Shown: positions 1 to 9,911, counted from the stretch's first letter. The stretch: 64,000 nt of DNA from Euryarchaeota archaeon UBA23 (GCA_002498725.1 DAIJ01000017.1:1-64000), one strand, 5' to 3'. The notes: generated by a model from the letters alone, not told the origin. Numbers and translations are program-made.

Positions 1-2
1 AT

Positions 3-3000
3 GAGAACACAGGTTGTTCTCTACTAGCGGACTGTGATGGTGACGGAGACAATGACGACACTGACCAGTTCCCATTGAACTCAGCAGAGTGGGATGACAC
101 CGACGGTGACGCCCCTGCTGGATCTGATGGTACTGGATATGGTGACAACAGCGATGCATTCCCAACAGATGCTTGTGCTAATGTTGACACAGATGGTGAC
201 GGAATGCCTGACAGCATAATCACAGGATGTACAACATCATTGACTGAAGATACTGATGACGATGGCGATGGTGTTCTAGATGCTTACGACGATTTCGACA
301 CTGATGCTACCGAGACAACTGATACAGATGGTGACGGAATTGGTAACAATGCTGATACAGATGACGACGCTGACGGATACGCAGATACTTCAGACGACTT
401 CCCATTAGATTCCTCAGAGTGGTGGGATACTGATGGTGATGGAATCGGTAATGCTGCTGATTCTGACGACGATAACGATGGAATACCTGACGGAGATGAC
501 GCAGGATTTGAGATGGACAATGACAATGACGGATGGGATGATGCTTACGAGGATGCTTGTGGAACAGACAAGACAGACTCTACATCAACTCCAACTGACA
601 ATGATGGAGACACAGTCAAGTACACATATCCTGGAACTGGTGGTCAAACAACAGCAACTAACCTTTGTGACTCAGTAGATACTGATGATGATAACGATGG
701 TTATCTCGATGTTGATGATGCATTCACATTTGATCCAGAAGTATGGTATGATACCGATGGCGATGGAGAAGCGGACTACATTGATCCTAACTCGACAGAA
801 TATGCATACACTACATCTACGCTATGTACTCTACAGACATTCTCGACTTCAACAAATGACTGGACTTTGAATGGTTATACATATGAAGACGAATCTTGTA
901 CATTCAATCTACCTGAAGGAACATTGACAGTTACATTGGACACAGATTACTGGGGCGGTGAAGCAAGAGCATACTTGATCACACCAAGCACTGCATCTGG
1001 TTCATACGTGAATCTAGAAACAACAGGCGGTTACACCTCCTTTGCAGGCTTTTCAACATACACATGGACTTTCACTGAAGTCGGAGATTACACTCTGATC
1101 TTTGAGGATTCATACGGTGATGGTGGACAGTCTGGTGGTGCTACATACACATACGTATCAGGAACTCAAGTTCCATCACAAACTGCATTGGGTACCAATG
1201 TAGATCTTGATGACGATGGTGATGGTTACTCTGACCTAGATGAGGGTGATGCATACGATACATCAACCACAGCTCTCTGTGATGATGGTAGCGCATATGC
1301 TTCCTCATCTGACTCCTTAGACGCATCAAGTACACCTGCTGATATGGACGGAGATCTAACTTGTGATGCACTTGACACAGATCGAGATGGCGACTCATAC
1401 GCAAACAGTGGAGATGCATTCCCAGATGACATATCTGAGTGGATCGACACAGATTCTGATGGCACTGGTAACAATGCTGACACAGACGATGACGGTGATG
1501 GAACTCTGGATGCGGATGATGTATGGAGTCTACTCGCTTGTGCCTCAGATGACTTTGACGGCGACGGCATGGCAGACTCTGTAGACCAATCACTTTGTGG
1601 CATTGGATTCACTGGAAGAATTGCTTACACCAATGGTGTTCAGTCTGGTTCTAACTCTTACAGTTCAATCGGTGCTGCTGATGGTGACCAAATCGGTGTA
1701 ACAAGTTACACTTACGCGCCTAACGCTGCACACGGTGGCTCTAACTATTACACAGTCGAAGACACAGATGGTACATTCTATCTTGACTTTGACTACGTAA
1801 CAGCTGACAGTGTATCTCTTGCAATTATCGTTGAATCCACAACTTGGGAAGACAATACATCAACATTCCATGATTACATAGCAGTTTACTTCACTGGAGA
1901 CAGTGGTACAGTACAGATTTATGACAGTAGAACTGACGTTGTAGATTCTACAGGTGCAGTAACTGGAGATCTTGACGACTCAGGAATGGAAGACGTTTGG
2001 ACTGTTTTGACTGCAGACATTAGTTCAGCAGGATTCGGTTACTTGACTGTTGAAGTAGCATCTGACTCATCCGCTGAAGAATTTGGAATTGATACAGTGA
2101 TATTCACTGATTCCTCAGGTGCAGTAGTCACACAGCAAGACTTCGAAAGCATGGGAGATCTTACTGCAGGCGCATCATACAACAACCCATACTACTACGG
2201 TGGAGTTGACACAACGAATGCCAACTATGTGGCTCCAGATAGTTCTGGTGAGCCTAAGTGGGATTGTGGTGACGGAACTCAAATCAATATCGATCTGATT
2301 AACAATGGTGCAAACGATTGTCTATCCGGTTCTGATGAAGGAGTAACCGGTTGGTATGTCGATTCAGTCCTGGAAAATACTGCTACTTCCATAGTAAGCT
2401 GGGGTGGCGATGGTGTCAGACTCGATCCAGACGATGACAACGATGGATATCTAGACTGGAACGATGCATTCCAATTCGATGCGGCTGAGTGGGTCGATAC
2501 TGACTCTGACGGAACTGGTAACAACGCGGACCAAGATGATGATAATGATGGAGTTGTAGATATCGCAGATGCATTCCCACTTGATCTGGATGTTTGGACA
2601 GATACTGATGGCGATGGCCTTGCAGATTCTTCTCCAACTCTAGAAGCGCCAACTGAATACACACTAACCGTGTACGATTCATGGGGCGATGGTGGTCACG
2701 CGATTGATGTCACAGATTCAAGTGGTAATAGTCTATGTTCAATAGGCGCATACGATTATACAACAAGTGCAAGTTGTTCATTCGCAATGATGAGTGGTAC
2801 TGCTGACGTAACAATTGACAGCGACTTCTATCCATATGAGGGTTCATTGGATATAACTTCGCCATCCGGTGTTGCAACATTGTCTGGATACACATGGACA
2901 TCCTCTACAGCGTTTGTAGCAACAACTCTAACTGAATTGTCTACAATCGCATCGCCAACAGTAACCCCTGCAGGAACTGTGATTGATACCGATGATGACA

Positions 3001-5399
3001 ACGACGGATATGCTGACTCTGTTGACGCGTGTCCAACACAAGGAAGTGCATCCATGCCTGACTGGATTGATTCAGATGGCGATGGCCTTTGTGACAACAC
3101 AGATGTCGATGACGATAATGACGGTTACTATGACTTCAACGATCTATTCCCAATGGATGGAACAGAGTGGGCCGACAATGACGGCGACGGAACTGGAGAC
3201 AATGCAGATACGGATGACGATAACGATGGTACAGATGACACCAACGACGACTTCCCATTCGATGCTTGTGCTGATACCGACACAGATGGAGACGGAGCTC
3301 CTGACACAGTAGTTACAGGTTGTTCGACTTCATTGATAGAAGATAATGACGATGACAACGATAACTTTGCTGACGCAGATGACGACTTCCCATTGGACCA
3401 ATCTGTAACAACTGATACAGATGGCGATGGAATTGCAGATTATGTATACGGCATTACTGCTGGAGAGGACTTCGACTTCGAGACTGGCGCTATCCCAAGC
3501 AACATCACAACTGTTTGGGGATACTCACAGTGTACTGGATATGGTAACAGAACTCTAGGAACTCCTGCAAGTAGCTGTACCCCATCAACAACTCACACTG
3601 ATTGGGCTGTCACAAGTACAACCCCAATTGCTGGAAGTTACTCATTGATGTCAGGACAGTTGTCCTCCGGATACTATGGTGAGGTAACAGTCTCTGCTAC
3701 CTTCTTTACAACCGGTGGATCAATGTCTTGGGATTGGAAGGTAAGTTCTGTAGAAAGAACATACTCTACAGTATTCCACGATGGTCTGAAGGTATGGGTG
3801 GACGGCGTCCAGATTGATGCTTCAGGATACGGCGGTTGTATCAATGGTGAATGGTGTGGCGAAAACTCAGGATCCATGACCTGGTCAGTTGGACCAGGAA
3901 CTCACACTATTGAGTTCATGTTTGACTTCGGAACAAGTGGTCAGGCTGGTTCAAGTACTGCTTGGATTGATAACTTGCAATTACCAGATGTATTCGTATC
4001 ATCTAACCTTGATACCGATGATGATGGTGATGGAGTATTAGACGAAGATGACTTCGACTCTCTTGACAAGTGTATATCAGTTGACGCAGATGGTGACGGA
4101 ATTGTTGACGATGTAGTCAATGATGCTGATTGTGATGCATCTAACTACAATGTTGACGATGACGATGATAACGATGGCTGGACTGATGTAGATGAGACCG
4201 ACTGTGGCACAGATCACCTTGACAATATGAGTATGCCAATTGATACAGATGGAGATACAATCTGTGACTCAGTTGATACCGACGATGACAACGATGGAAC
4301 TGATGATGCCAACGATGCATTCCCATTGGATAATACTGAGGATACAGATACTGACGGAGACGGATTCGGTAACAACAATGATACCGATGACGACGGTGAC
4401 GGAATAGCTGACCTTGAGGATACATTCCCATTAGATTCAACTGAATCAGTCGATACTGATGGTGACGGTGTTGGTGACAACTCAGATGATGACATCGATG
4501 CAGATGGATATCTCAATGCAGATGATGCATTCCCAACAGATAATGCTGAGTGGGCAGACACTGATAGTGATGGTGTTGGTGATAATGAAGACAATGATGA
4601 TGACGGTGATGGTGTTGTCGATATCGTTGACGCATTCCCACTAGACTCCACTGAAACACTGGACAGTGATGGAGATGGAACTGGAGACAACACAGATACT
4701 GATGACGACGGTGACGGATATGCAGATGATGTTGATGCCTTCCCACTAGATCCATTCGAAAATGCAGATATGGATGGCGATGGTGCTGGAGATAATGCAG
4801 ATGCTGATGACGATGGCGATGGAATTAACGATGGAATTGATGCCTTCCCAGCAGATCCAAGCGAATGGGTTGATACTGATGGAGATAACATTGGTGACAA
4901 TGCAGATTCTGACGATGATAATGACAACAGAGTTGACGCTGAGGATGCATTCCCATTGAACAACGCTGAGCAAGATGACTTCGACGGAGATGGAGTTGGA
5001 GACAACGCAGATCCTGATGACGACGGTGACAGTGAAGCAGATTCAACAGACGCATTCCCATACGATGCTAGTGAGTGGGTAGACACTGATGGAGACGGTA
5101 CTGGAGATAATGCAGATACTGATGATGACAACGATGGTTCATTAGATGAGATAGAAGATTCCTGTGGAACTGACCCACTTGATGGCACCGATGTCCCAAG
5201 TGACGAAGATGGCGATGGAACCTGTGATGCTCTTGACACTGACTTTACTGGTGGTGAAGATCTAGAAGATCAAGAAGAGAACACAGGATGGAGTCGTGCT
5301 ACTGAGAATCTACCTGGATTCACAGGCGTTCTCTCTGCACTTGCTCTCTTCGGAGCAGCTATCGGAGTGACTCTATACGGTCGCCGAAAGAACGACTGA
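3..5399 (+). CDS. Giant acidic thrombospondin type 3 repeat surface protein, 5' end missing, PGF-CTERM-like C-terminus
   Basis: The frame is open from the left edge (first whole codon at base 3), so the amino end and signal peptide lie outside the window; the TTG at 75 is only an internal codon. About 1,800 residues remain. Most of the chain is Asp/Gly-rich calcium-binding repeats of the form DxDGDGxGDN, then DxDDDxDG, then DAFPxDxxEW, typical of thrombospondin type 3 repeats. Four Ser/Thr/Tyr-rich, probably beta-sandwich inserts interrupt them, near bases 790-1170, 1600-2380, 2640-2960 and 3460-3990; two carry a D(S)YGDGG or DSWGDGG motif. The last 30 residues are LPGF, a hydrophobic helix and GRRKND, which matches the PGF-CTERM signal cut and lipid-anchored by archaeosortase A; that enzyme is encoded at 22641. 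Probable role: calcium-dependent cell-surface or adhesion protein. Family is clear; the ligand is unknown. Confidence 0.85.
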   Translation, partial: ENTGCSLLADCDGDGDNDDTDQFPLNSAEWDDTDGDAPAGSDGTGYGDNSDAFPTDACANVDTDGDGMPDSIITGCTTSLTEDTDDDGDGVLDAYDDFDTDATETTDTDGDGIGNNADTDDDADGYADTSDDFPLDSSEWWDTDGDGIGNAADSDDDNDGIPDGDDAGFEMDNDNDGWDDAYEDACGTDKTDSTSTPTDNDGDTVKYTYPGTGGQTTATNLCDSVDTDDDNDGYLDVDDAFTFDPEVWYDTDGDGEADYIDPNSTEYAYTTSTLCTLQTFSTSTNDWTLNGYTYEDESCTFNLPEGTLTVTLDTDYWGGEARAYLITPSTASGSYVNLETTGGYTSFAGFSTYTWTFTEVGDYTLIFEDSYGDGGQSGGATYTYVSGTQVPSQTALGTNVDLDDDGDGYSDLDEGDAYDTSTTALCDDGSAYASSSDSLDASSTPADMDGDLTCDALDTDRDGDSYANSGDAFPDDISEWIDTDSDGTGNNADTDDDGDGTLDADDVWSLLACASDDFDGDGMADSVDQSLCGIGFTGRIAYTNGVQSGSNSYSSIGAADGDQIGVTSYTYAPNAAHGGSNYYTVEDTDGTFYLDFDYVTADSVSLAIIVESTTWEDNTSTFHDYIAVYFTGDSGTVQIYDSRTDVVDSTGAVTGDLDDSGMEDVWTVLTADISSAGFGYLTVEVASDSSAEEFGIDTVIFTDSSGAVVTQQDFESMGDLTAGASYNNPYYYGGVDTTNANYVAPDSSGEPKWDCGDGTQINIDLINNGANDCLSGSDEGVTGWYVDSVLENTATSIVSWGGDGVRLDPDDDNDGYLDWNDAFQFDAAEWVDTDSDGTGNNADQDDDNDGVVDIADAFPLDLDVWTDTDGDGLADSSPTLEAPTEYTLTVYDSWGDGGHAIDVTDSSGNSLCSIGAYDYTTSASCSFAMMSGTADVTIDSDFYPYEGSLDITSPSGVATLSGYTWTSSTAFVATTLTELSTIASPTVTPAGTVIDTDDDNDGYADSVDACPTQGSASMPDWIDSDGDGLCDNTDVDDDNDGYYDFNDLFPMDGTEWADNDGDGTGDNADTDDDNDGTDDTNDDFPFDACADTDTDGDGAPDTVVTGCSTSLIEDNDDDNDNFADADDDFPLDQSVTTDTDGDGIADYVYGITAGEDFDFETGAIPSNITTVWGYSQCTGYGNRTLGTPASSCTPSTTHTDWAVTSTTPIAGSYSLMSGQLSSGYYGEVTVSATFFTTGGSMSWDWKVSSVERTYSTVFHDGLKVWVDGVQIDASGYGGCINGEWCGENSGSMTWSVGPGTHTIEFMFDFGTSGQAGSSTAWIDNLQLPDVFVSSNLDTDDDGDGVLDEDDFDSLDKCISVDADGDGIVDDVVNDADCDASNYNVDDDDDNDGWTDVDETDCGTDHLDNMSMPIDTDGDTICDSVDTDDDNDGTDDANDAFPLDNTEDTDTDGDGFGNNNDTDDDGDGIADLEDTFPLDSTESVDTDGDGVGDNSDDDIDADGYLNADDAFPTDNAEWADTDSDGVGDNEDNDDDGDGVVDIVDAFPLDSTETLDSDGDGTGDNTDTDDDGDGYADDVDAFPLDPFENADMDGDGAGDNADADDDGDGINDGIDAFPADPSEWVDTDGDNIGDNADSDDDNDNRVDAEDAFPLNNAEQDDFDGDGVGDNADPDDDGDSEADSTDAFPYDASEWVDTDGDGTGDNADTDDDNDGSLDEIEDSCGTDPLDGTDVPSDEDGDGTCDALDTDFTGGEDLEDQEENTGWSRATENLPGFTGVLSALALFGAAIGVTLYGRRKND
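4347..5081 (+). repeat. Seven exact-length 105-base coding repeats (35 residues each)
   Basis: Units begin at 4347, 4452, 4557, 4662, 4767, 4872 and 4977, and a partial eighth starts at 5082. Each encodes 35 residues with the plan DTDGDGxGDN, xDxDDDGDG, then xxDAFPLDxxEW. The period is exact although the bases have diverged, so the array is kept by selection on the protein rather than being a fresh duplication. Earlier repeats in the same gene are less regular. Confidence 0.9.
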
Positions 5400-5424
5400 A
5401 TTAGTTAGGAAACGAAAACTCGAT

Positions 5425-5444
5425 CCGGGGGCTTCGGCCCTCGG
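5425..5444 (+). terminator. Eight-pair hairpin with UUCG tetraloop after the repeat-protein gene
   Basis: CCGGGGGC (5425-5432) pairs with GCCCTCGG (5437-5444), with one G-U pair, around a TTCG loop closed by C-G, 25 bases after the TGA stop. This is an exceptionally stable RNA hairpin. No T-run follows at once, so it may protect the 3' end of a very long mRNA rather than act as a classic terminator. The structure is seen; the role is inferred. Confidence 0.55.
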
Positions 5445-5533
5445 TTCGGGATTAACATTCATTTCACTATGGGTTGACTATGTGTAAGCATTGAATATTC
5501 TGCTTCCATGCACATAACGATGATAAGATGATG

Positions 5534-5546
5534 TGCTAGGCTAGCA
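5534..5546. promoter_or_regulatory. Small dyad upstream of the aIF5A gene
   Basis: TGCTAG, one G, then CTAGCA form a 13-base odd palindrome seven bases before the Shine-Dalgarno GGTGA (5553-5557) of the aIF5A gene. A one-base loop cannot form a hairpin, so a protein-binding dyad is the only likely use. A six-base arm can occur by chance. Confidence 0.25.
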
Positions 5547-5561
5547 ATAGAAGGTGAGTGG

Positions 5562-5948
5562 ATGCCCGGAACTACACGCGTTGAGATTCGTACACTAAAG
5601 GTTGGAAGATATGTGGCTCTTGATGAGAGTGCCTTCAAGATTCTTTCAATTTCAAAGTCTAAACCCGGAAAACACGGTAGCGCAAAAGCGCGTCTTGAAT
5701 TGGAAGATTTATTCACTAAACAAAAGCGTTCACATGTGGGTACAGTTACTGATACAATACAAGTACCACTTCTTGAGAAAGGTTCTGCAATCATAACTCA
5801 TGTCCAAGGAAACGAGGTACATGCAATGGATAATAAGACCTATTCAACTCTAATACTTCCTCTTGAAGAGGGTCTTAATTTAGAATCGGGTGGAGAAATC
5901 CAGTGGGTAGAGGCAATGGGCCGATACAAAATAACTCGAGATCACTGA
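5562..5948 (+). CDS. eif5A: Translation factor aIF5A (hypusine-containing)
   Basis: This 128-residue protein is the archaeal homologue of eIF5A/EF-P, which relieves ribosome stalling at difficult peptide bonds. The hypusine loop SKPGKHGSAK is intact, with the modified lysine expected at residue 37, followed by a C-terminal OB-fold region. Length is normal for the family. The ATG at 5562 has GGTGA four bases upstream, which settles the start. It is probably transcribed alone; a T-rich stretch and a small hairpin follow. A deoxyhypusine synthase gene is not in this window. Confidence 0.95.
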   Translation: MPGTTRVEIRTLKVGRYVALDESAFKILSISKSKPGKHGSAKARLELEDLFTKQKRSHVGTVTDTIQVPLLEKGSAIITHVQGNEVHAMDNKTYSTLILPLEEGLNLESGGEIQWVEAMGRYKITRDH

Positions 5949-5949
5949 G

Positions 5950-5984
5950 TATTTTTACAATGTTACAATCACTCCTTTTGAGTG
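5950..5984 (+). terminator. Possible terminator after aIF5A
   Basis: Just after the stop codon there is a five-T run (5952-5956), followed by a five-pair inverted repeat CACTC/GAGTG (5970-5974 and 5980-5984) with a CTTTT loop. Archaeal termination commonly uses U-rich tracts read by FttA, which is encoded at 45252. The signal is weak. Confidence 0.3.
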
Positions 5985-6022
5985 TATTAGTACAGTGTGT
6001 TTTGAATTAAGAGGTAGGTCTA

Positions 6023-6976
6023 TTGAAAAACTTAGATTCATCTAACCAAAGGTCAACACCTTTCTTTGCTTGGATAACACTTGGTATTGCTATTTTTGCG
6101 GTATCAAGTGCAGGTTCTGTATTCGAACTTATAGAGGATGTAGCGCCATTAACTAAGGCAGCATGGAGGCTTCAAGCTACAAGTCTGGTCCTCTTACCTC
6201 CCTTTCTATGGCAGTTAAAAAACACAGAAATAGACATCCGGAAAAGATGGATTGACAGTTTCGGCTTACTATTTTGCTCAGGCCTTTTTTTGGCTGCACA
6301 TTTTGGAACCTGGTTGGTATCTCTTGATCACACAACTTTAACTCATAGCTTATTATTTGTAACAGCACATCCGTTAGTGATAATTTTTGGATTATGGGTT
6401 CTACGTAAACCAGCAACTAAAATGCAATCAGTTGGCGCAATCATAGGTTTTTCAGGAGCAACAGTAGTCTTTTTTGGTGGTGCAAATGAATCTGGAGTTA
6501 GTATGTATGGTGATTTAATGGCCTTTATTGGTGCAATAACTGTTGTTGGTTACTTAGCTATTGGACGTATTGTAAGAGGTTGGATGCCTCTTTTTCTTTA
6601 TGCTCTACCTGTAACTTTGATAGCTGCTATAATTCTTTCATTATGGGGGTACTTTGCTGAAGGTTCTGAATTAACATTATCTTCTGAAAGTGGCTTATTT
6701 GGATGGGCAAGTGTTGTTTGGTTTGCTTATGTTGCCTACTTGGCGATCGGCCCCGGACTTGCTGGACATACTGGAATAAATTCGGTTTTACGTTGGATAC
6801 CAACACTTACAATTTCTATGGTTCTGATTATGGAACCTGTAATTGGTTCATTTATTGGATGGGTGATAGGAGTAGACACTATACCTAGTGTTTGGACTCT
6901 TATAGGAGGATCAGTAATGATACTGGGACTATCATTAGTGACATTACATTCTGAGTCTTTAGCAGGTAGTGATTGA
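6023..6976 (+). CDS. EamA/DMT-superfamily membrane transporter
   Basis: The 317-residue protein is almost entirely hydrophobic, with about ten predicted membrane segments arranged as two five-helix EamA halves, the usual size for drug/metabolite transporters. The start is TTG at 6023, with GAGGTAGG about ten bases upstream. Substrate cannot be told from sequence; relatives export amino acids, nucleotides or other metabolites. Its stop overlaps the longest possible reading frame of the following surE gene, so the two are probably cotranscribed. Confidence 0.8.
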   Translation: MKNLDSSNQRSTPFFAWITLGIAIFAVSSAGSVFELIEDVAPLTKAAWRLQATSLVLLPPFLWQLKNTEIDIRKRWIDSFGLLFCSGLFLAAHFGTWLVSLDHTTLTHSLLFVTAHPLVIIFGLWVLRKPATKMQSVGAIIGFSGATVVFFGGANESGVSMYGDLMAFIGAITVVGYLAIGRIVRGWMPLFLYALPVTLIAAIILSLWGYFAEGSELTLSSESGLFGWASVVWFAYVAYLAIGPGLAGHTGINSVLRWIPTLTISMVLIMEPVIGSFIGWVIGVDTIPSVWTLIGGSVMILGLSLVTLHSESLAGSD

Positions 6977-7922
6977 TGTACATTGTCCTTTTCGGAAGCA
7001 TGTGTCACGCCCAGTCATCTTTCTTACAAACGACGATGGAATAGAAGCTGATGGTCTCCTTGCTCTTGTTAAAGGCCTCCATTCAAGAGGGCATCCATTG
7101 GTAGTAGTAGCACCTGCAAGTGAACAATCTGCTTCAGGAATGCATCTTTCTCTTAGAAAGAATCTCAAATTTGAAGAGCGTGAGGATTTAGCCAAGGAAT
7201 TTAGAGAAAAAGACGGACCAATTCTTAGAATGTTCTCTTTAGATGGAACTCCTTGCGACTGTGTAATTGTAGCACTGGATGGAGGTTTGGAAAATTGGGT
7301 ACCTGGCCTGAAGCCAGCAATTTGTGTTTCAGGAATCAATCAGGGTCCTAATCTTTCTGTTGACGTAATGCATTCAGGAACTGTATCTGCTGCTAGAGAA
7401 GCGGGATTATATGGTATGCCATCAATTGCAACTAGCCTTTCTACATACAACCATAGTGATTTTTCTGATACTGTTGAGGCGACTATAGAAATTATAGAGG
7501 CATCACTTTCGATACTTCCTAATAAGGCAATAAACGTTCTTAGACCATTAGGTTCTAACAGACCTTACAATTCTAAAACAGATAATGATCGAATTATTGA
7601 GGCTTTCAGTCTTGGAAATCTAATGTTAAATATTAATGCACCAGAGAATTGGACATCTGGTTTTCAAACAGTGTCTCTAGGTGTACGTTGGTACCATAAT
7701 GCAATAGAATTAGCTAATTCAAAAACTGGATATGGCTTCAAGGCTGCTAGAATTATTGATGAAGACATACCAGGTACGGATTGCAATGCAGTCAATGAGG
7801 GTTCAGTAGCAATAACTCCACTTTCATGTTGGCCTAATAACCATCCACTTGGTCTTTCTGAATCTCTTCTTAAGTCAGCCACTAAACAAGGTGAATATGG
7901 CTTTCCAATTTGGCTATCTTGA
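6969..7922 (+). CDS. surE: SurE 5'/3'-nucleotidase
   Basis: SurE is a metal-dependent phosphatase that dephosphorylates nucleoside monophosphates. The catalytic TNDDG motif (metal-binding Asp-Asp) follows the first strand, and SGINQGPN and HSGTVSAAREA match the family core. The longest frame starts at GTG 6969, but SurE proteins usually begin four to six residues before the first strand, so GTG 7002 is the more natural start. The C-terminal part is long but family-like. It follows the EamA gene directly and ends convergently, overlapping trmY by nine bases. Confidence 0.88.
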   Translation: MIDVHCPFRKHVSRPVIFLTNDDGIEADGLLALVKGLHSRGHPLVVVAPASEQSASGMHLSLRKNLKFEEREDLAKEFREKDGPILRMFSLDGTPCDCVIVALDGGLENWVPGLKPAICVSGINQGPNLSVDVMHSGTVSAAREAGLYGMPSIATSLSTYNHSDFSDTVEATIEIIEASLSILPNKAINVLRPLGSNRPYNSKTDNDRIIEAFSLGNLMLNINAPENWTSGFQTVSLGVRWYHNAIELANSKTGYGFKAARIIDEDIPGTDCNAVNEGSVAITPLSCWPNNHPLGLSESLLKSATKQGEYGFPIWLS

Positions 7923-8504
7923 ATCCATAACATGATGAACTATCGTAATGCAAGAATGTCCCTGAAGCCATTTTTTACCTAAACTAATTTTATTATATGA
8001 TTCTAATAGAATGGATTCATCCAGACTATAAGGCAGATGATCAGACAAAATAAATCCAATTTTTAAATCCATGTGGTCAATGTTAAATTTGTGTCCTTCA
8101 GCATCTAGAACATAAATTACAAATCCTTCATTTTCCCATTCTTTTAAGGTATTTTTCAAATTTCCTCTGGTATCAAATATACCTTGAGTCACTTCATCTA
8201 GGACACCTAGTGGGGGCACAGGACGCTTCAGAATAGCCTTAATCTGCCCACCTATTGACCTCTCATCTGGGCGAACTCCTGATAATGTCTCTCCATTAAA
8301 CAAAATTCTTCTATCGGGTCCAGGTCCTCCACAGAGGTGTAGTACGATATCTGTATCTTTTCTTATTCCGTGTGAAACAAAAAGTGCTGCATTAACTGCT
8401 CTAATTAGGACATCCATTCTTCCAGAATTCCCTGCCAAATCATTAAGGCTTAATTTCCCAGAACTTGGAGCCATATGTCCAACTATAGCAAATCGTTTAT
8501 TCAC
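7914..8504 (-). CDS. trmY: tRNA (pseudouridine54-N1)-methyltransferase TrmY
   Basis: TrmY methylates pseudouridine 54 in the T-loop of archaeal tRNAs, giving m1-pseudouridine in place of the ribothymidine used by bacteria. The 196-residue protein has the SPOUT-class pattern seen in the family: RFAIVGH at the start, LNDLAGNSGRMDVL, SHGIRKD and the SAM-site loop LHLCGGPGPDR. Length is normal. It lies nine bases downstream of srp54 on the same strand and is probably in one transcript with it. Confidence 0.9.
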   Translation of the reverse strand: MNKRFAIVGHMAPSSGKLSLNDLAGNSGRMDVLIRAVNAALFVSHGIRKDTDIVLHLCGGPGPDRRILFNGETLSGVRPDERSIGGQIKAILKRPVPPLGVLDEVTQGIFDTRGNLKNTLKEWENEGFVIYVLDAEGHKFNIDHMDLKIGFILSDHLPYSLDESILLESYNKISLGKKWLQGHSCITIVHHVMDSR

Positions 8505-8513
8505 TCAGAACCC

Positions 8514-9902
8514 TCACAATTCCAGATCTTCAAAATCCATCATCGATTGCATTTGTTTACGCATTTTCCGATCACCTTTCATTCCACGCATCATTTTTCG
8601 ACTTCTATTCCATTGATTAAGTAATTCTTTTACATCCTTTTCAGAAGTTCCAGATCCTCTGGCAATACGTCTTATTCTTTGAGATTTAAGCAATATTGGT
8701 TCATCTTTCTCTTCTTGTGTCATTGAGTCCATTATCACTCTATATTTGGCAAGATTGGCTTGCATTTGCTTTTTTTGACCCGCTGACATTGAACCCATGC
8801 CAAACATCCCATCAGGTAAATGTGACAATATCCTATCTACTGTTCCGATTCTACTCATCATTTCCATTTGTGTATACATGTCAGTTAGCGTAAATCTTCC
8901 AGACATCAGTCTTTGTGTCAATCTAATTGCTTCTTCTTGATCTAAATCCTCAGGGGCCAAATCGATAAGTCCCTTAATATCCCCCATTCCTAAGAGTCTG
9001 GAAATGAATCTATCAGATTCGAATTTTTCTAGATCTTGTACTCTTTCACCCTCTCCGACGAAGACGATTGGGGCACCTGTTGTTGCTACTGCGCTTAGTG
9101 CTCCACCACCTCTTGCTGTCCCATCCAGTTTAGTTACAATCGTCCCGGTAACTCCAACGAGTTCATGGAATGTTTGAGCGACGGGACCAGCCGCCTGACC
9201 AACTTGAGCATCAATAACTAGAAATCTTTCTGTTGCATTTGCAATCTCAGCAATTTTTACTAATTCTTCGCGTAAATCATCATCTAAACTATCTCTTCCA
9301 GCGGTATCGATTATTAGCACATCTGCAGTACCCACTGCTTTAATCCCGTTCCTAACAATCTTGACTGCATCTTTTTGATTTGGCTCCCCATAAACTTCTA
9401 CTGGGGTGTCTTCAAGTAATTGTTTGAGTTGTTCGTATGCCCCAGGTCGATGAACATCTGCCTCGATTACTGCAACTTTGACACCATGATGTTTCCTCCA
9501 CCATTCTGCAATCTTTGCGGTCGTAGTTGTCTTTCCTTGCCCATAAAGACCCACCATTAGTACAGTTTCATTATGAGGTCTGATTTCTCTAGCAGGCCCA
9601 AGTAGTCTTACTAATTCGGTATAAATTAAATTCATTGCGTGAGTTTGAAGTTTAACTCCTGGTCTGGCTTCCTCTTCCAATAATCTTCTTTCTATTCTTT
9701 CAGTCAGTTCTTTTGCTTGTCTGACATTAAAATCTGCTTCAAGTAGAGCTCTCCTTAGGGTACGGGTTAATTCTCTAACAGTTTCCTCATCAACCTCTCT
9801 TTTTCCCTTCAGAAGTCCAATGGATCCAAGAATCTTCGCCTTTAGACCCTCAAGTGCCATATGTTCTGGTGTCTGGTCTGTGGTTTGAACATTATTAGTC
9901 AT
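8514..9902 (-). CDS. srp54: Signal recognition particle 54 kDa GTPase
   Basis: SRP54 binds signal peptides and 7S RNA and delivers ribosomes to FtsY at the membrane. The 462-residue chain shows the N domain, the NG GTPase P-loop GQGKTTTTAK, DTAGRD and TKLDGTARGGG, then a methionine-rich M domain near the end, with IRRIARGSGTS for RNA binding. The P-loop has GQGK where most relatives have GSGK. A TATA-like TTATTTAA lies 19-26 bases upstream of the ATG, so the transcript may be leaderless. An SRP RNA gene was not seen in the window. Confidence 0.97.
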   Translation of the reverse strand: MTNNVQTTDQTPEHMALEGLKAKILGSIGLLKGKREVDEETVRELTRTLRRALLEADFNVRQAKELTERIERRLLEEEARPGVKLQTHAMNLIYTELVRLLGPAREIRPHNETVLMVGLYGQGKTTTTAKIAEWWRKHHGVKVAVIEADVHRPGAYEQLKQLLEDTPVEVYGEPNQKDAVKIVRNGIKAVGTADVLIIDTAGRDSLDDDLREELVKIAEIANATERFLVIDAQVGQAAGPVAQTFHELVGVTGTIVTKLDGTARGGGALSAVATTGAPIVFVGEGERVQDLEKFESDRFISRLLGMGDIKGLIDLAPEDLDQEEAIRLTQRLMSGRFTLTDMYTQMEMMSRIGTVDRILSHLPDGMFGMGSMSAGQKKQMQANLAKYRVIMDSMTQEEKDEPILLKSQRIRRIARGSGTSEKDVKELLNQWNRSRKMMRGMKGDRKMRKQMQSMMDFEDLEL

Positions 9903-9911
9903 AATTAGTAG

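Noticed and set aside
4347..5081. Regular repeats that could suggest a CRISPR array
   Set aside because: The 105-base units have no constant repeat separated by unique spacers, and they lie in frame within a coding sequence.
284..5239. Long antisense and alternate-frame open frames opposite the repeat gene, up to 341 codons at 4214-5239 minus
   Set aside because: They encode Ser/Pro/Val or Met/His low-complexity sequence. GAT/GAC/GGT-rich repeats contain few stops in other frames, so these are by-products of the sense gene.
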